Shown here piece after piece: positions 10,705 to 19,537 of a stretch of DNA of 64,000 bases (the stretch's first letter is position 1; the number at the start of each line of letters is the position of its first letter). Position numbers and translations under genes: made by a program. The stretch is from positions 1 through 64,000 of the forward strand of contig CAVTGV010000007.1 of the NCBI GenBank assembly GCA_963734365.1. Direction: 5' to 3'. Below the pieces are notes generated by a model that worked only from the letters and a program-made list of their open reading frames with translations, did not search any database and was not told the origin of the DNA. This stretch comes from JACVRW01 sp963734365. Lineage in GTDB: Bacteria > Actinomycetota > Thermoleophilia > Solirubrobacterales > Thermoleophilaceae.

Positions 10705-11904
10705 CTAGACCGTTGCCTGCCCTGTCTCTGGTGCGGAGCCGACGCTCACCTCGACGGGGAGTCCCGCCGGCGCCCTCTCTAGCCCCTTGTCACGCAGGGC
10801 GAGGTAGGGCGCGAGCCAGCGGCCGGCGATCTTGCTCGGCGGCCACCAGAGCGCGTGCTCGGAGAGATCCCACGCCTCGCCGCGGCCCCCGCTGACCTCG
10901 GCGCGCATGAAGCGCGGAGCGGAGCCGGTCAGCAGCAATCCGCGTAGGACCGGCCGAAACTTCTTCGGGTCGACGTCTGCCCCTGCGCGTGCCGCGATCG
11001 CCTCCGCCGCCGCGTCCGCCTGCTGCGCCGCGACACCGCCCTGCTTGATCGGACACGTCGTCGCGTCCCCGGCCGCGTAGACGTCGGGCTGGCCCTGGAC
11101 GAGCCCGTGGAGATCAACGTGGACGAAGCCCTCGGGGTCGTTGGGAAGACCCGGGATCTCCGGCCCCCGCAGCCGTGGCAGGCTCACCACACGCTCGGCC
11201 GGGAGACTGCCCGACGGCACGAGCGTCAGCTCACCCTCGCGAAAGTCGGCCGGGTAGCGCGCCGTGTACAACTTCACTCCGCGATCATCGAGCAGGTCAC
11301 GCAGCGAGGCGGAGGCAGCCGGGCCGAACAGCTCCAGCGGCTCGGACTCAGGAGTCACGACTGACAGCTCGACCTTGCGCAAGCCGCGCTCGGCGACACG
11401 CGCGGCGGTCATCAGCGCCAGCTCGTAAAGCGGCAACGGCCAAGACGCCCCCGAGGGAACGGCGAAGACGACTCGGCGGACGCGGCGTTTCTCGAGCTCG
11501 CGCAGGACCGTACGGAAGCGGCTCGTATACCCCGGACCCTGGACGGTGACGCTGCCCGGAATCGACACGATCGGGCGCGCCCCGACGGCGACCAACAGGA
11601 CGTCGTAACCCAGCGAACTACCATCTCGGGTGTGGATCGCGTGGGCGTCGGGGTCCACCGCCACCAGTTCCCCCAGATGAAGGGCAGCGCCGTGTTCCTG
11701 GCCGATTCGAAGTAGGCCGTAGCTGCGCTGTTCGCCGAGTCCGAACGGCTCGGCGACCGCCAACGGGCGGTAGGCAAACTCGGCGTGGGGCGTAAGGAGC
11801 TGGAGCTGTACGCGCTCCTCGGCGAGATTGTGAAGCGCGATCAGCGCCTCCAGCGCGGCGACCCCGCCGCCCACGATCATGACCTTCAGGGGAGAATCCT
11901 GCAT
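10705..11904 (-). CDS. FAD/NAD(P)-binding oxidoreductase, copy 2
   Basis: 399 aa of the same family as 1759-2925. The N-terminal motif KVMIVGGGVAALEALIAL (residues 7-24), linker VLLVAVGARP, second FAD motif PDVYAAGDATTCPIKQGG, and a C-terminal aromatic segment (ALWWPPSKIAGRWLAPYL) are present. A single Cys sits beside the PIKQGG motif, but no CxxC or sulfide:quinone-reductase cysteines are visible. The ATG at 11902-11904 is chosen because the GGG motif then lies at the usual distance; an upstream extension is Arg/Ser-rich and antisense to the acetyltransferase gene. The electron donor and acceptor cannot be read from sequence. Confidence 0.85.
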   Translation of the reverse strand: MQDSPLKVMIVGGGVAALEALIALHNLAEERVQLQLLTPHAEFAYRPLAVAEPFGLGEQRSYGLLRIGQEHGAALHLGELVAVDPDAHAIHTRDGSSLGYDVLLVAVGARPIVSIPGSVTVQGPGYTSRFRTVLRELEKRRVRRVVFAVPSGASWPLPLYELALMTAARVAERGLRKVELSVVTPESEPLELFGPAASASLRDLLDDRGVKLYTARYPADFREGELTLVPSGSLPAERVVSLPRLRGPEIPGLPNDPEGFVHVDLHGLVQGQPDVYAAGDATTCPIKQGGVAAQQADAAAEAIAARAGADVDPKKFRPVLRGLLLTGSAPRFMRAEVSGGRGEAWDLSEHALWWPPSKIAGRWLAPYLALRDKGLERAPAGLPVEVSVGSAPETGQATV

Positions 11905-12088
11905 GTCAGAGAGAGTCGCGGCAGCACGCGCGATTTGCATCCGGGAGATGGCCCCAAACAGCTGCGTGATTTGCCGCAGTGACGCAGGGCGGCGCGCCGC
12001 AGATCCGGCTGCGTTGCGTAGAGGTCCGCAGCGGTCTCGCGGAGGAGCACGGGTGTGATCCGGGGCCGACGCTGCGATCTTGGACGGC

Positions 12089-14767
12089 ATGGCAATCGCC
12101 GCGGCCGAATCCGACATCGCGCTCCGCGATGGCTCCACGGTCCACGTCCGCCCGGTACGAGCGGATGACGTCGAGCGCGTCGAGCGCTTCTTGGGCGACC
12201 TGTCCGAGGAGGCCCGCTGGTACCGCTTCTTCAGCGCCGCAGCGGATGTCGCCGGGATGGCGCGCTGGTTCACCGACCCACGCCGCGGCACGGGCCTCCT
12301 CGCGGTCACCTCGGCCGACGGGCTGGTGGTGGGCCATGCCCAGTACATCCCTTACGGCACGGAGGACGCGGAGGTCGCGTTCGCCGTCGCCGAGCGCTGG
12401 CAGGGTCGCGGGATCGCCACCCTCCTGCTCGCCCAGCTCGCGGAGGCGGCGGCCGCTGAGGGAATTCGCCAGTTGACCGCCGTGGTGCTGCCGGGCAACC
12501 ACAAGATGATCGGGACGTTCCGCGACTCCGGCTTTCCCGTCGAGGTCCGCACGCGTCCGGGCGAGCTCGAGGTCACCCTCCCGACTGCCCTGACCGAGGA
12601 CGGGCGGCACCGCTTCGAGGAACGCGAAGGGATCGCCGCCGTGGCTGCCGTCCAGCACGTGCTGCGGCCTCGGTCGGTCGCGGTCGTCGGCGCGTCGCGG
12701 CGCCCCGGCAGCATCGGCGCGGCGGTCATGGCCAACCTCGTCGCCGGCGGCTTCACTGGTCCGGTCTTCCCCGTCAACCCCCGCGCGGCGACGATCGAGG
12801 GCCTGCCCGCCTACGCGTCGGTAGGCGACGTGCCCGAGGCGGCAGACGTTGCCGTTGTCGCGGTGCCCGCAGGCCAGGTCGTCGGCGTCGCGCGCGACTG
12901 CGGCGCGGCCGGCGTGCGTGCGCTCGTGGTCCTCTCGGCGGGATTCTCCGAGGTGGGCGACGCGGGTAAGCAGCGCCAGCGTGAGCTGGTCGGCGTGTGC
13001 CGAGCCGCCGGAATGCGGCTCGTGGGGCCCAACTGCCTCGGCGTCATCAACACCGACTCGGCCGTCTCACTGAACGCGAGCTTCGCGCCCGGCGCGCCGC
13101 CGGCCGGCCGGGTGGGCTTCGCCTCCCAGAGCGGCGCCTTCGGCGTCGCTGCGCTCGACCTTGCCCGGACCCACGGCATCGGCCTGTCCTCGTTCATCTC
13201 CGCCGGCGACAAGGCGGACCTCTCCGGCAACGACTTCCTCCGGTACTGGGCGGCGGACGAGCGAACCGACGTCATCGCCCTCTACCTCGAGTCCTTCGGC
13301 AACCCGGCCAAGTTCGGCCGCATCGCGCGCAACATCACCGCCCACAAGCCGGTGATCGCCGTCAAGAGCGGCCGCTCGGCGGCCGGCCAGCGCGCGGCGT
13401 CCTCGCACACCGGCGCGCTGCTCGCGGCGGCGGATACGACCGTCGACGCACTCTTCCGCCACGCGGGCGTGATCCGAACCGACACCGTCAGCGAGATGTT
13501 CCAAGTGGCTGCGTTGCTCAGCCGCCAGCCGCTGCCGGAGGGCAACAGGGTTGCCATCGTGACGAACGCAGGCGGCCCGGCGATCCTCTGCGCCGACGCC
13601 TGCGAGGCCGACGCCCTGCGGATCGAGCCCCTGGGCGAGCCGACCCGCACGGCGCTCGCAGCCGTGCTTCCCCCCGAGGCGTCGGTCGCCAATCCCGTCG
13701 ACATGATCGCCTCGGCGACGGCCGCCGATTACGAGCGCGCGCTGGAGGCGGTAGTCGACGATCCCGCCGTGGACTCGGTGATCGCCATCTTCGTTCGCCC
13801 CCTCGGCACGCGAGCCGCCGAGGTGGTTGCTGCCATCCGGGCTGTCGGGGATTCGCCGCGGGCCCGCCGCACGCCGATCCTCGCCGTCTTCCTCGGCCCC
13901 GACACGCCGGCGAACGTCGAAGAGGGCGTTCCGCTGCTCGCGTCGGTCGAGGAGGCGGCCCGCGCGCTCGGCCACGCCACACGCTACGCGCAGCATCGCT
14001 CCGCCCCGCCCGACCCGCCCACCCCGACACCGGCGGCCGAGGGCGACCACGCCGCCGCCGTGGTCGCCGACGGGCTCGCCGCGGGGGGCGGTTGGATGTC
14101 CCCCGCCGCGGCGGAGGGCCTGCTGCGCAGCTTCGGCCTGCCGGTCGTCGAGAGCCGATCGGTGACGACCCCGCGCGCCGTGCGGCGGGCTGCGCAGGAG
14201 CTCGGCGGCCGTGTGGCAGTCAAGGCGACGGGTCCCGGCCTGCTGCACAAGTCCGATCTGGGCGCGGTGCGTCTCGGCCTCACGGCGGCCGGCGCCGAGC
14301 GCGCCGCGGGCGAGATGCGCTCGTCTCTGACGGCGGCTGGAGTGGCCCCTGAAGGATTTCTCGTCCAGCGGATGGCGTCCGCCGGCGTCGAGCTGATCGT
14401 CGGCGTAGTCGGCGATCCGCGCTTCGGCCCACTGGTCGCCGTCGGCGCCGGCGGGACCACGGCAGAGCTGATCGGCGACGTGCAGGTCCGCCTGGCTCCG
14501 GTCGGCCCCCGCGAAGCGGCTGCCATGTTGCGCGAGCTGCGCACGTTCCCGCTCCTCGACGGGTTTCGCGGTGCCCCTCGCGCGGACGCTGGCGCTGTGG
14601 CGGACATCATCGAGCGGGTGGCCGCGCTCGCGGCGGCCCACCCGGAGATCGCCGAACTGGACTGCAACCCGGTGATTGCCAGCTCCGACGGCGCTGTCAT
14701 CGTGGATGCCAGGATCCGGCTCGTGCCGGCGCCGGACCGCCCGCCCGTCGGCGCCCTAAACCGCTGA
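12089..14767 (+). CDS. GNAT acetyltransferase fused to ADP-forming acyl-CoA synthetase (Pat-like)
   Basis: 892 aa. GNAT domain about 10-165 (VRPVRADDVERVERFL; acetyl-CoA site AERWQGRGIATLLL). CoA-binding domain about 195-300 (PRSVAVVGASRRPGSIGAAV). Succinyl-CoA-ligase-like domains about 310-640 (VGPNCLGVIN, FASQSGAFG, SSHTGAL). C-terminal ATP-grasp about 680-885 (VAVKATGPGLLHKSDLGAVR, ELDCNPV). Proteins with these domains (Pat/AcuA-type) acetylate lysines of metabolic enzymes such as acetyl-CoA synthetase. The order GNAT-first is the actinobacterial arrangement. The ATG at 12089 is preferred to a TTG nine bases earlier. It diverges from copy 2 of the oxidoreductase. Confidence 0.88.
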   Translation: MAIAAAESDIALRDGSTVHVRPVRADDVERVERFLGDLSEEARWYRFFSAAADVAGMARWFTDPRRGTGLLAVTSADGLVVGHAQYIPYGTEDAEVAFAVAERWQGRGIATLLLAQLAEAAAAEGIRQLTAVVLPGNHKMIGTFRDSGFPVEVRTRPGELEVTLPTALTEDGRHRFEEREGIAAVAAVQHVLRPRSVAVVGASRRPGSIGAAVMANLVAGGFTGPVFPVNPRAATIEGLPAYASVGDVPEAADVAVVAVPAGQVVGVARDCGAAGVRALVVLSAGFSEVGDAGKQRQRELVGVCRAAGMRLVGPNCLGVINTDSAVSLNASFAPGAPPAGRVGFASQSGAFGVAALDLARTHGIGLSSFISAGDKADLSGNDFLRYWAADERTDVIALYLESFGNPAKFGRIARNITAHKPVIAVKSGRSAAGQRAASSHTGALLAAADTTVDALFRHAGVIRTDTVSEMFQVAALLSRQPLPEGNRVAIVTNAGGPAILCADACEADALRIEPLGEPTRTALAAVLPPEASVANPVDMIASATAADYERALEAVVDDPAVDSVIAIFVRPLGTRAAEVVAAIRAVGDSPRARRTPILAVFLGPDTPANVEEGVPLLASVEEAARALGHATRYAQHRSAPPDPPTPTPAAEGDHAAAVVADGLAAGGGWMSPAAAEGLLRSFGLPVVESRSVTTPRAVRRAAQELGGRVAVKATGPGLLHKSDLGAVRLGLTAAGAERAAGEMRSSLTAAGVAPEGFLVQRMASAGVELIVGVVGDPRFGPLVAVGAGGTTAELIGDVQVRLAPVGPREAAAMLRELRTFPLLDGFRGAPRADAGAVADIIERVAALAAAHPEIAELDCNPVIASSDGAVIVDARIRLVPAPDRPPVGALNR

Positions 14768-14920
14768 CGGTCGCGGGCTGCGGACAACTACGTACCGGCC
14801 GAGGGACGATCACCCCTAACCGACGTACCGCATCCGGATGGAGCGCGCCCTCGATGACGCTCTAATAAGGGCAGAGACGGCGCCCCTCTCGGAGCCGCCC
14901 ACGAGGTAAGTGAGCTCACA

Positions 14921-15493
14921 GTGAAGCCATTCATGAAATACGGCGGAATCCTCGCCAGCGTCGTCCTTATCGCCTTTGGCATCGGATCCATGTACACCGG
15001 GATCAACGGCCGCGCGGAGGTCCGCGACACGATCAAGCAGGAGAAGATCGTCGGCACGCCCGACATGGACAAGCAGATCGCCAACAAGCCGGTCCAGACC
15101 GGGGCGGACGCCAAGCTGTTTGCCGACGGGATTCGCAAGCACACGCTCGAGGCCACCGGCGGCCAGGTCTACTCCCAGATGCCCCGATATCTGACCGCGG
15201 CCGGCAAGCCGACCAACGACGAGAAGGCCGCTGGGATCGACAAGGCGACCGGTAAGCCGATCGAGAACGGCGCCCGCAACATCTGGGTGACCGGGACCGC
15301 GCTGTCCACGGCCTTGAACACCTCGTTCTTCGCCGAGAGCGTCGCTACGTTCGCCCTCGTGATGGGTCTCGCGCTGCTCCTGATCGGGATCGGGTTCCTG
15401 GTCATGATCTACCGCCTCCCGGTGGAAACCGCTGAGGCCACCCAGCGGCGCAAGAGCCCGGCGCCGAAGGTCGCCGCCGCCGGCACCACCTGA
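14921..15493 (+). CDS. two-helix membrane protein, family often mislabelled 'LigA'
   Basis: 190 aa. One transmembrane helix lies near residues 8-26 (GGILASVVLIAFGIGSMYTG) and another near 143-165 (ATFALVMGLALLLIGIGFLV), with an extracytoplasmic loop between and a short basic tail. The pattern 'EKIVGTPDM', 'GADAKLFADGIRKHTLEATG' and 'TALNTSFFAESVATFALVMG' matches a widespread actinobacterial membrane family misannotated as aromatic ring-opening dioxygenase; no dioxygenase motif is present. The function is unknown. The start is GTG 14921 (an ATG four codons later is possible). A 12-bp stem-loop follows the stop. Confidence 0.7.
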   Translation: MKPFMKYGGILASVVLIAFGIGSMYTGINGRAEVRDTIKQEKIVGTPDMDKQIANKPVQTGADAKLFADGIRKHTLEATGGQVYSQMPRYLTAAGKPTNDEKAAGIDKATGKPIENGARNIWVTGTALSTALNTSFFAESVATFALVMGLALLLIGIGFLVMIYRLPVETAEATQRRKSPAPKVAAAGTT

Positions 15494-15532
15494 GCGGGAC
15501 ACCACCTAAGCGGCAGCACATGCCTTGAGGAG

Positions 15533-15563
15533 CCCGAGCCGTCGTCCCTCGCGACGGCTCGGG
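15533..15563 (+). terminator. 12-bp perfect stem-loop after 14921-15493
   Basis: CCCGAGCCGTCG (15533-15544) and its exact complement CGACGGCTCGGG (15552-15563) flank a 7-nt loop, 40 bp after the stop codon. No U-tract follows, as is common for terminators in very GC-rich actinobacteria. Confidence 0.7.
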
Positions 15564-15997
15564 AGAGGCCTCGCTGGCTGCCGTGCTCTGCGCTCTCCGG
15601 CTCCGTCCCGACTCCGACAGTTCAGTCGATGCCACCGACGAAGCCACAATCTCTATCCGGAGCGCCCTCGGTGCCGCGGGTACATACATCGTGCGCATGC
15701 AGCGTCCGGGCGGCAGTACCTCCGCCGCCGCGAGGAGCTTGTTGTGGTTGGTTCCAACGCGGTGCGCCGCGGCCTCCGGCGTGGTGTCTCAACCTCAACG
15801 CCGATCCACGAGCCCGCGTGCGGATCCGCCACTCGATAATGGACGTGCGAGCTCGAGCAGCAAGGGCGAGGAACGCGAGCTGGCGACTGACGCCAACCGC
15901 TACATGGACGGAGTCGCAAGGAAGGGCGGTAGAGAGCTGCCTATCCTCGTGCTCACGCCGACATCCGGCCGAGGAGGTCGAGGCGCCCTGTAAGCGC
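15564..15997. other. no gene recognised
   Basis: 434 bp. Overlapping frames on both strands have no recognisable domain or ribosome binding site. One reverse frame contains HRVGTNHNKLLAAAEVLPPG (about 15700-15760), which looks protein-like, but it has no partner sequence around it. It may be another fragment. Confidence 0.5.
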
Positions 15998-17131
15998 TCA
16001 CGCCGGACGGGCGTCCAGCTGAGCCAGGTACGGGCCGAGCTCCTCGGCCACGATCTTGTCGTCCTCCGGCCACGGCGGTTCGTCGTGGACCTCGGACAGA
16101 AAGCCGCTGGGTCCGACCACGCGCGCACTGATGTAGAGCGGCGCCTTCCCCGTCAACAGCTTGCCGCGAATGGTCGGCAGGAACTCGGTGTACTCCACGT
16201 CCGACCCTGCGAGGCGGGCGATGGCGCTGGCGGCAGTGTCGGCCATCTGGGCCCCCAGCCCGCCGTGCTTGACCGGATAGGCCGCGGCATCGCCCGCTGC
16301 ATAGATGCGGGCCATCGTTCCCGGCACGCAGCATGAGTTGTCGATCGGAATGAAGCCGTGCGGTCCCCCACCGCCGAGACCAGGAATGGCCGGACCTTCC
16401 AGTCGCGGCATAGCCACCATGCGCTGCGGGTGCAGCTCCGCCCCCTGGGGCTGGATGAGCAGCCGCCCGACCTCCAGGACTTCGGCAACCGCGGAGGCAT
16501 AGACCGTGATGCCGGCGTCCTCGAGCAGTCGGGAGACTGCCTCGCTCGCGGCCTGCCCGAAGACCGCCAGCGGAGTCGGCTCGGGCGTGACCACCGACAC
16601 CTCGAAGTCTTCGATCCCCATGCTGTACGCCCGCTCCGCCGTCATCAGCGCGAGCTCATAGATCGGAAGTGGATAGACCGGGCCCTCAGGCACCAGAAAC
16701 GCCATGCTCTTCGCGTAGCCGCCCTCAACGTCCTGCACGACGCCTTGATAGGTCTCGTCGGCCTCCGCGTCGCTGAACGTCCTCACGTGCGGGTAGGCCG
16801 GGACTTGGCGGGCGCCGACGGCCACCAGCAGCGCGTCGAACTCAAGTGTCTGCCCGCCTCCGGTGCCGACGACGCGCGCGTCGCGATCCACGGACGCAAG
16901 GCTGTCGCGGATCCGCTCGGCGCCGTTGTCGGCCGCGATGCGATCCAGACTGTGGCGCTTCGGAGGGCCGAAGGCGAACGGCTGCCGCACCGCCGTCGGC
17001 CGGTAAACCAGATCGTCGTCAGGAGCCAGCAGGCGGAGGTCGAGGGAATCGCCCAACAGCCTGCGCAGCCGCAGAAGCCCCTCGACCGCGGCGATGCCGC
17101 CACCGGCAATGACAACACTGAAGTCGCTCAT
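15998..17131 (-). CDS. FAD/NAD(P)-binding oxidoreductase, copy 3
   Basis: 377 aa. FAD motif FSVVIAGGGIAAVEGLLRLR (4-23), linker ALLVAVGARQVP, second FAD motif ARIYAAGDAAAYPVKHGG near 287-304, and C-terminal LLTGKAPLYISARVVG ... EPPWPEDDKIVAEELGPYL. It is the intact gene closest to the internally deleted pseudogene at 10324-10702 (shared AVEGLLRLR, KHGG, LLTGKAPLY and ELGPY). The ATG 17129-17131 puts the GGG motif at the expected position. An adjacent CC pair (NSCCVPG) is present but not in a known redox context. Confidence 0.85.
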   Translation of the reverse strand: MSDFSVVIAGGGIAAVEGLLRLRRLLGDSLDLRLLAPDDDLVYRPTAVRQPFAFGPPKRHSLDRIAADNGAERIRDSLASVDRDARVVGTGGGQTLEFDALLVAVGARQVPAYPHVRTFSDAEADETYQGVVQDVEGGYAKSMAFLVPEGPVYPLPIYELALMTAERAYSMGIEDFEVSVVTPEPTPLAVFGQAASEAVSRLLEDAGITVYASAVAEVLEVGRLLIQPQGAELHPQRMVAMPRLEGPAIPGLGGGGPHGFIPIDNSCCVPGTMARIYAAGDAAAYPVKHGGLGAQMADTAASAIARLAGSDVEYTEFLPTIRGKLLTGKAPLYISARVVGPSGFLSEVHDEPPWPEDDKIVAEELGPYLAQLDARPA

Positions 17132-17243
17132 GCGCCGATCGTACCCCCCATAGCAATCTGCCATCGGAACGCAAAGTGCGCAGGCCCAGTGGGATTCACG
17201 ACACCGCCCAGCGAGGCCGTGTCGGGTCGCTTGCGGGTAGTGT

Positions 17244-17770
17244 TTAGGCTGCGACTGGTGGCGGTGACGGGCCTGGCGCTTTTGGCGGCGCGGGCAGGGG
17301 CTCTGTTCGGCGGGCGAGCCGCTCCGTGCCGAGGGCGCAGAGGCCGAGCGTCGCCAGGGCGGCGACGGTTATCGCGGCGCCCAGGGCCGGGGTGATGACG
17401 TGTTCTTGAAGTCCAATCTGCGCTACGGCGGCGGGGACGCCGAGTTGGGCAGTGGCGATCAGGCTCGCGGACAGTGGCCGGCGCGTACCAGGGCTGCGAA
17501 GGCGTGAATGACGAGATTGAGCACGATGAGCACCGCACTCACGAGCAGCAGATCGGAGTGGTCGAGCAGTGCGCTGAAGTCCAGTCGCGCGCCGAGCACG
17601 ACGAAGAAGAGCGGGACAAAGAAGCCTTCCGCGACGCCGCGCACCTGAGTCGACAGACGCTTCGGGCCACCGATCGCCGCCACGACGAGCCCCATGCCAA
17701 ATCCGGCCAAGAGCACGCTGGTGTCGCTTCGCTGCGCGATCCAAGCTAGGCCGAACAGAACGGCCAGTGA
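17244..17770 (-). pseudogene. cation:proton antiporter (CPA2/KefB type) remnant, truncated and frameshifted
   Basis: From the MFS stop codon the strand reads VLFGLAWIAQRSDTSVLLAG, then FGMGLVVAAIGGP and GFFVPLFFVVLGARLDFSAL. These are typical late transmembrane helices of Na+/H+ exchangers. Near 17475-17490 the homology shifts by one base to RPLSASLIATAQLGVPAAVA and QIGLQEHVITPALGAAI, then ends with a proline-rich tail. The N-terminal half is missing. Its left boundary is exactly at the MFS gene end, which suggests that a rearrangement placed the MFS gene over the missing part. Confidence 0.75.
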
Positions 17771-19213
17771 TCATCGTTTGGTCCGAGTCACCTCCGTCAG
17801 GCCGATGGCAGCGCCCGCCGCCGAGAGGAGCAACGCGGCCATGCACACAGCAAGGCCCCAGCGGGCCGCCACGTCGAAGCTCGTGACGGCGTCGTGGAGG
17901 AGGTCGATACGGGCCGCGCCGTGCAGGCGGCTCGCGACGTCGGTGGTGTCCTCGATTGACTCCTTCGCTACGGCGGGCAGCCGGCCGTCGTCCGTGACTT
18001 GGGCGGCGTAGATGGCGGCGAACACGCTTCCGACGATCGCCACACCGAGTGCGCCGCCGACCTGCCTGGCGAGCTGGTTCACGGCCGCGCCGTCGCCGGC
18101 CTTCTCGACCCCGAGATCGTTCATGATCACCGCCGTCGCCGGCGGGACGCTGAGTCCCAGGCCGCAGCCCACGATCCCCGTGCCGAGCACCAGGAGCGCG
18201 GGCGAGCTATCCCCGGAGAGAAACAGCAGGGGGACGAAGCCCGCCGCCGCGGTGACCAGGCCCGCGAGCAGGACGACGCGCGGCCCGAATCGCGTTACGA
18301 GCCCCCCACCCAGCGTCGCGAGCACACCGAGCCCGAGGCCAAACGGCGCAACCTCCAAGCCCGAGGCCAGCGCCGAGCCATCCTGGACGTATTGCACGTA
18401 CTGGGGAAGCAGGAACAGCATCCCGAGCGAAGCGATGTAGGCGGCGAGGATGGCGAACGCGCCCGCCGCCACGCGCGGGCGTACAAGCACACGCACGTCG
18501 AACAGCGGGTCGGTGCGGCGGAGCTCGACGGCGAAGAACGCTAGGCCGGCAGCGGCGCCCGCCGCCGCGGCGCAAAGCACCGGCGGGCTTGTCCAGCCCG
18601 CATCGACACCCTCGATGAGCGCGAACACGATGCCCGTGAGACCGACGGTGGAGAGAGCCACGCCGGGGACGTCGAGCGGCGGTGCGCCGGGCCGGCGCGA
18701 CTCCGGCAGCCAGCGCAGGCCGAGCGGAGCGGCCAACAGCACGAAGGGGACGTTGACAAGAAAAACCCAGCGCCAGCCGGCGACGTCGACCAGCACGCCG
18801 CCGACAACCGGTCCGACAGCGAGCCCGAGGCCCCCGACCGCCGACCAGATCCCCACCGCCTTCGGCCGCAGCTCAGGCGGGAAGAGGACTGCAAGCAGCG
18901 ACAGCGCCGGCGGCAGCACGCAGGCGGCTGCCACCCCCATGAGCGCCCGCGCGGCGATCACCTCGCCCACCGTCTGCGACGCCGCGGTAAGCACGGACGC
19001 GGCCGCAAAGCCAACCAGCCCCGACAGAAACACCCGCCGCCGCCCGAACCGATCGGCCAGCCCACTGCCGAAGAGCAACAACCCGGCGAGCGAGACGAGG
19101 AACGCGTCGAGCACCCACTGCAGCTCGCCGATGCCGGCGTCGAGGTCGTTCGACATGTCCGGCAGCGCGACGTTGACGATCGTCATGTCGATCGCGCTGA
19201 TGAACAGCGCCAC
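17771..19213 (-). CDS. MFS transporter, DHA2 (14-TM, EmrB/QacA-like) family
   Basis: 480 aa, strongly hydrophobic, with the DHA2 signature. TM1 is FISAIDMTIVNVALPDM, the loop 2-3 motif is GSGLADRFGRRRVFLSG, and motif C is AVGGLGLAVGPVVGGVL. These proteins are drug/proton antiporters in the plasma membrane that export lipophilic compounds. The start is uncertain: GTG 19211-19213 gives almost no residues before TM1, and the open frame continues upstream without a good start codon, so the N-terminus may be short or decayed. The gene sits directly upstream of the antiporter remnant. Confidence 0.85.
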   Translation of the reverse strand: MALFISAIDMTIVNVALPDMSNDLDAGIGELQWVLDAFLVSLAGLLLFGSGLADRFGRRRVFLSGLVGFAAASVLTAASQTVGEVIAARALMGVAAACVLPPALSLLAVLFPPELRPKAVGIWSAVGGLGLAVGPVVGGVLVDVAGWRWVFLVNVPFVLLAAPLGLRWLPESRRPGAPPLDVPGVALSTVGLTGIVFALIEGVDAGWTSPPVLCAAAAGAAAGLAFFAVELRRTDPLFDVRVLVRPRVAAGAFAILAAYIASLGMLFLLPQYVQYVQDGSALASGLEVAPFGLGLGVLATLGGGLVTRFGPRVVLLAGLVTAAAGFVPLLFLSGDSSPALLVLGTGIVGCGLGLSVPPATAVIMNDLGVEKAGDGAAVNQLARQVGGALGVAIVGSVFAAIYAAQVTDDGRLPAVAKESIEDTTDVASRLHGAARIDLLHDAVTSFDVAARWGLAVCMAALLLSAAGAAIGLTEVTRTKR

Positions 19214-19537
19214 GCAGATGACCCCTAGGCACCACCACCGCCTGTCCTCAACCGCCTCGGGCGCCGAGGGCGCCGACGCGAAGTGGATGAAATGCGGAAC
19301 CTCGATGGCCGCCTACCCGGCCGACGCGAGCCCGCAGGCACACGCAACAGCCTGGGTGAACGCGGCGGCGCGGCCGAGTCGCTCGAAGTCAGGGGGCATC
19401 CCGATGTTCAGCACACGAAATTGGCGCCACCACACGCGGCTCTCAGTCCGCTGCGTGGCCCTCGGGCGAGGCTAATCAGGCGGCGGCGCGAGATCAAGGC
19501 TCGTGGCCCCGGCGGGCGCCTTGGATAAGGCTGCCGG
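19214..19537. other. intergenic, no gene recognised
   Basis: 324 bp between the MFS start and the stop of the glycine-rich protein. A short reverse frame (FRVLNIGMPPDFERLGRAAA, near 19350-19410) looks protein-like but ends quickly. I cannot assign it. Confidence 0.4.

Noticed and set aside
14921..15493. Aromatic ring-opening dioxygenase LigA
   Set aside because: The protein is a two-helix membrane protein without metal ligands; the LigA label common for this family is a propagated error.
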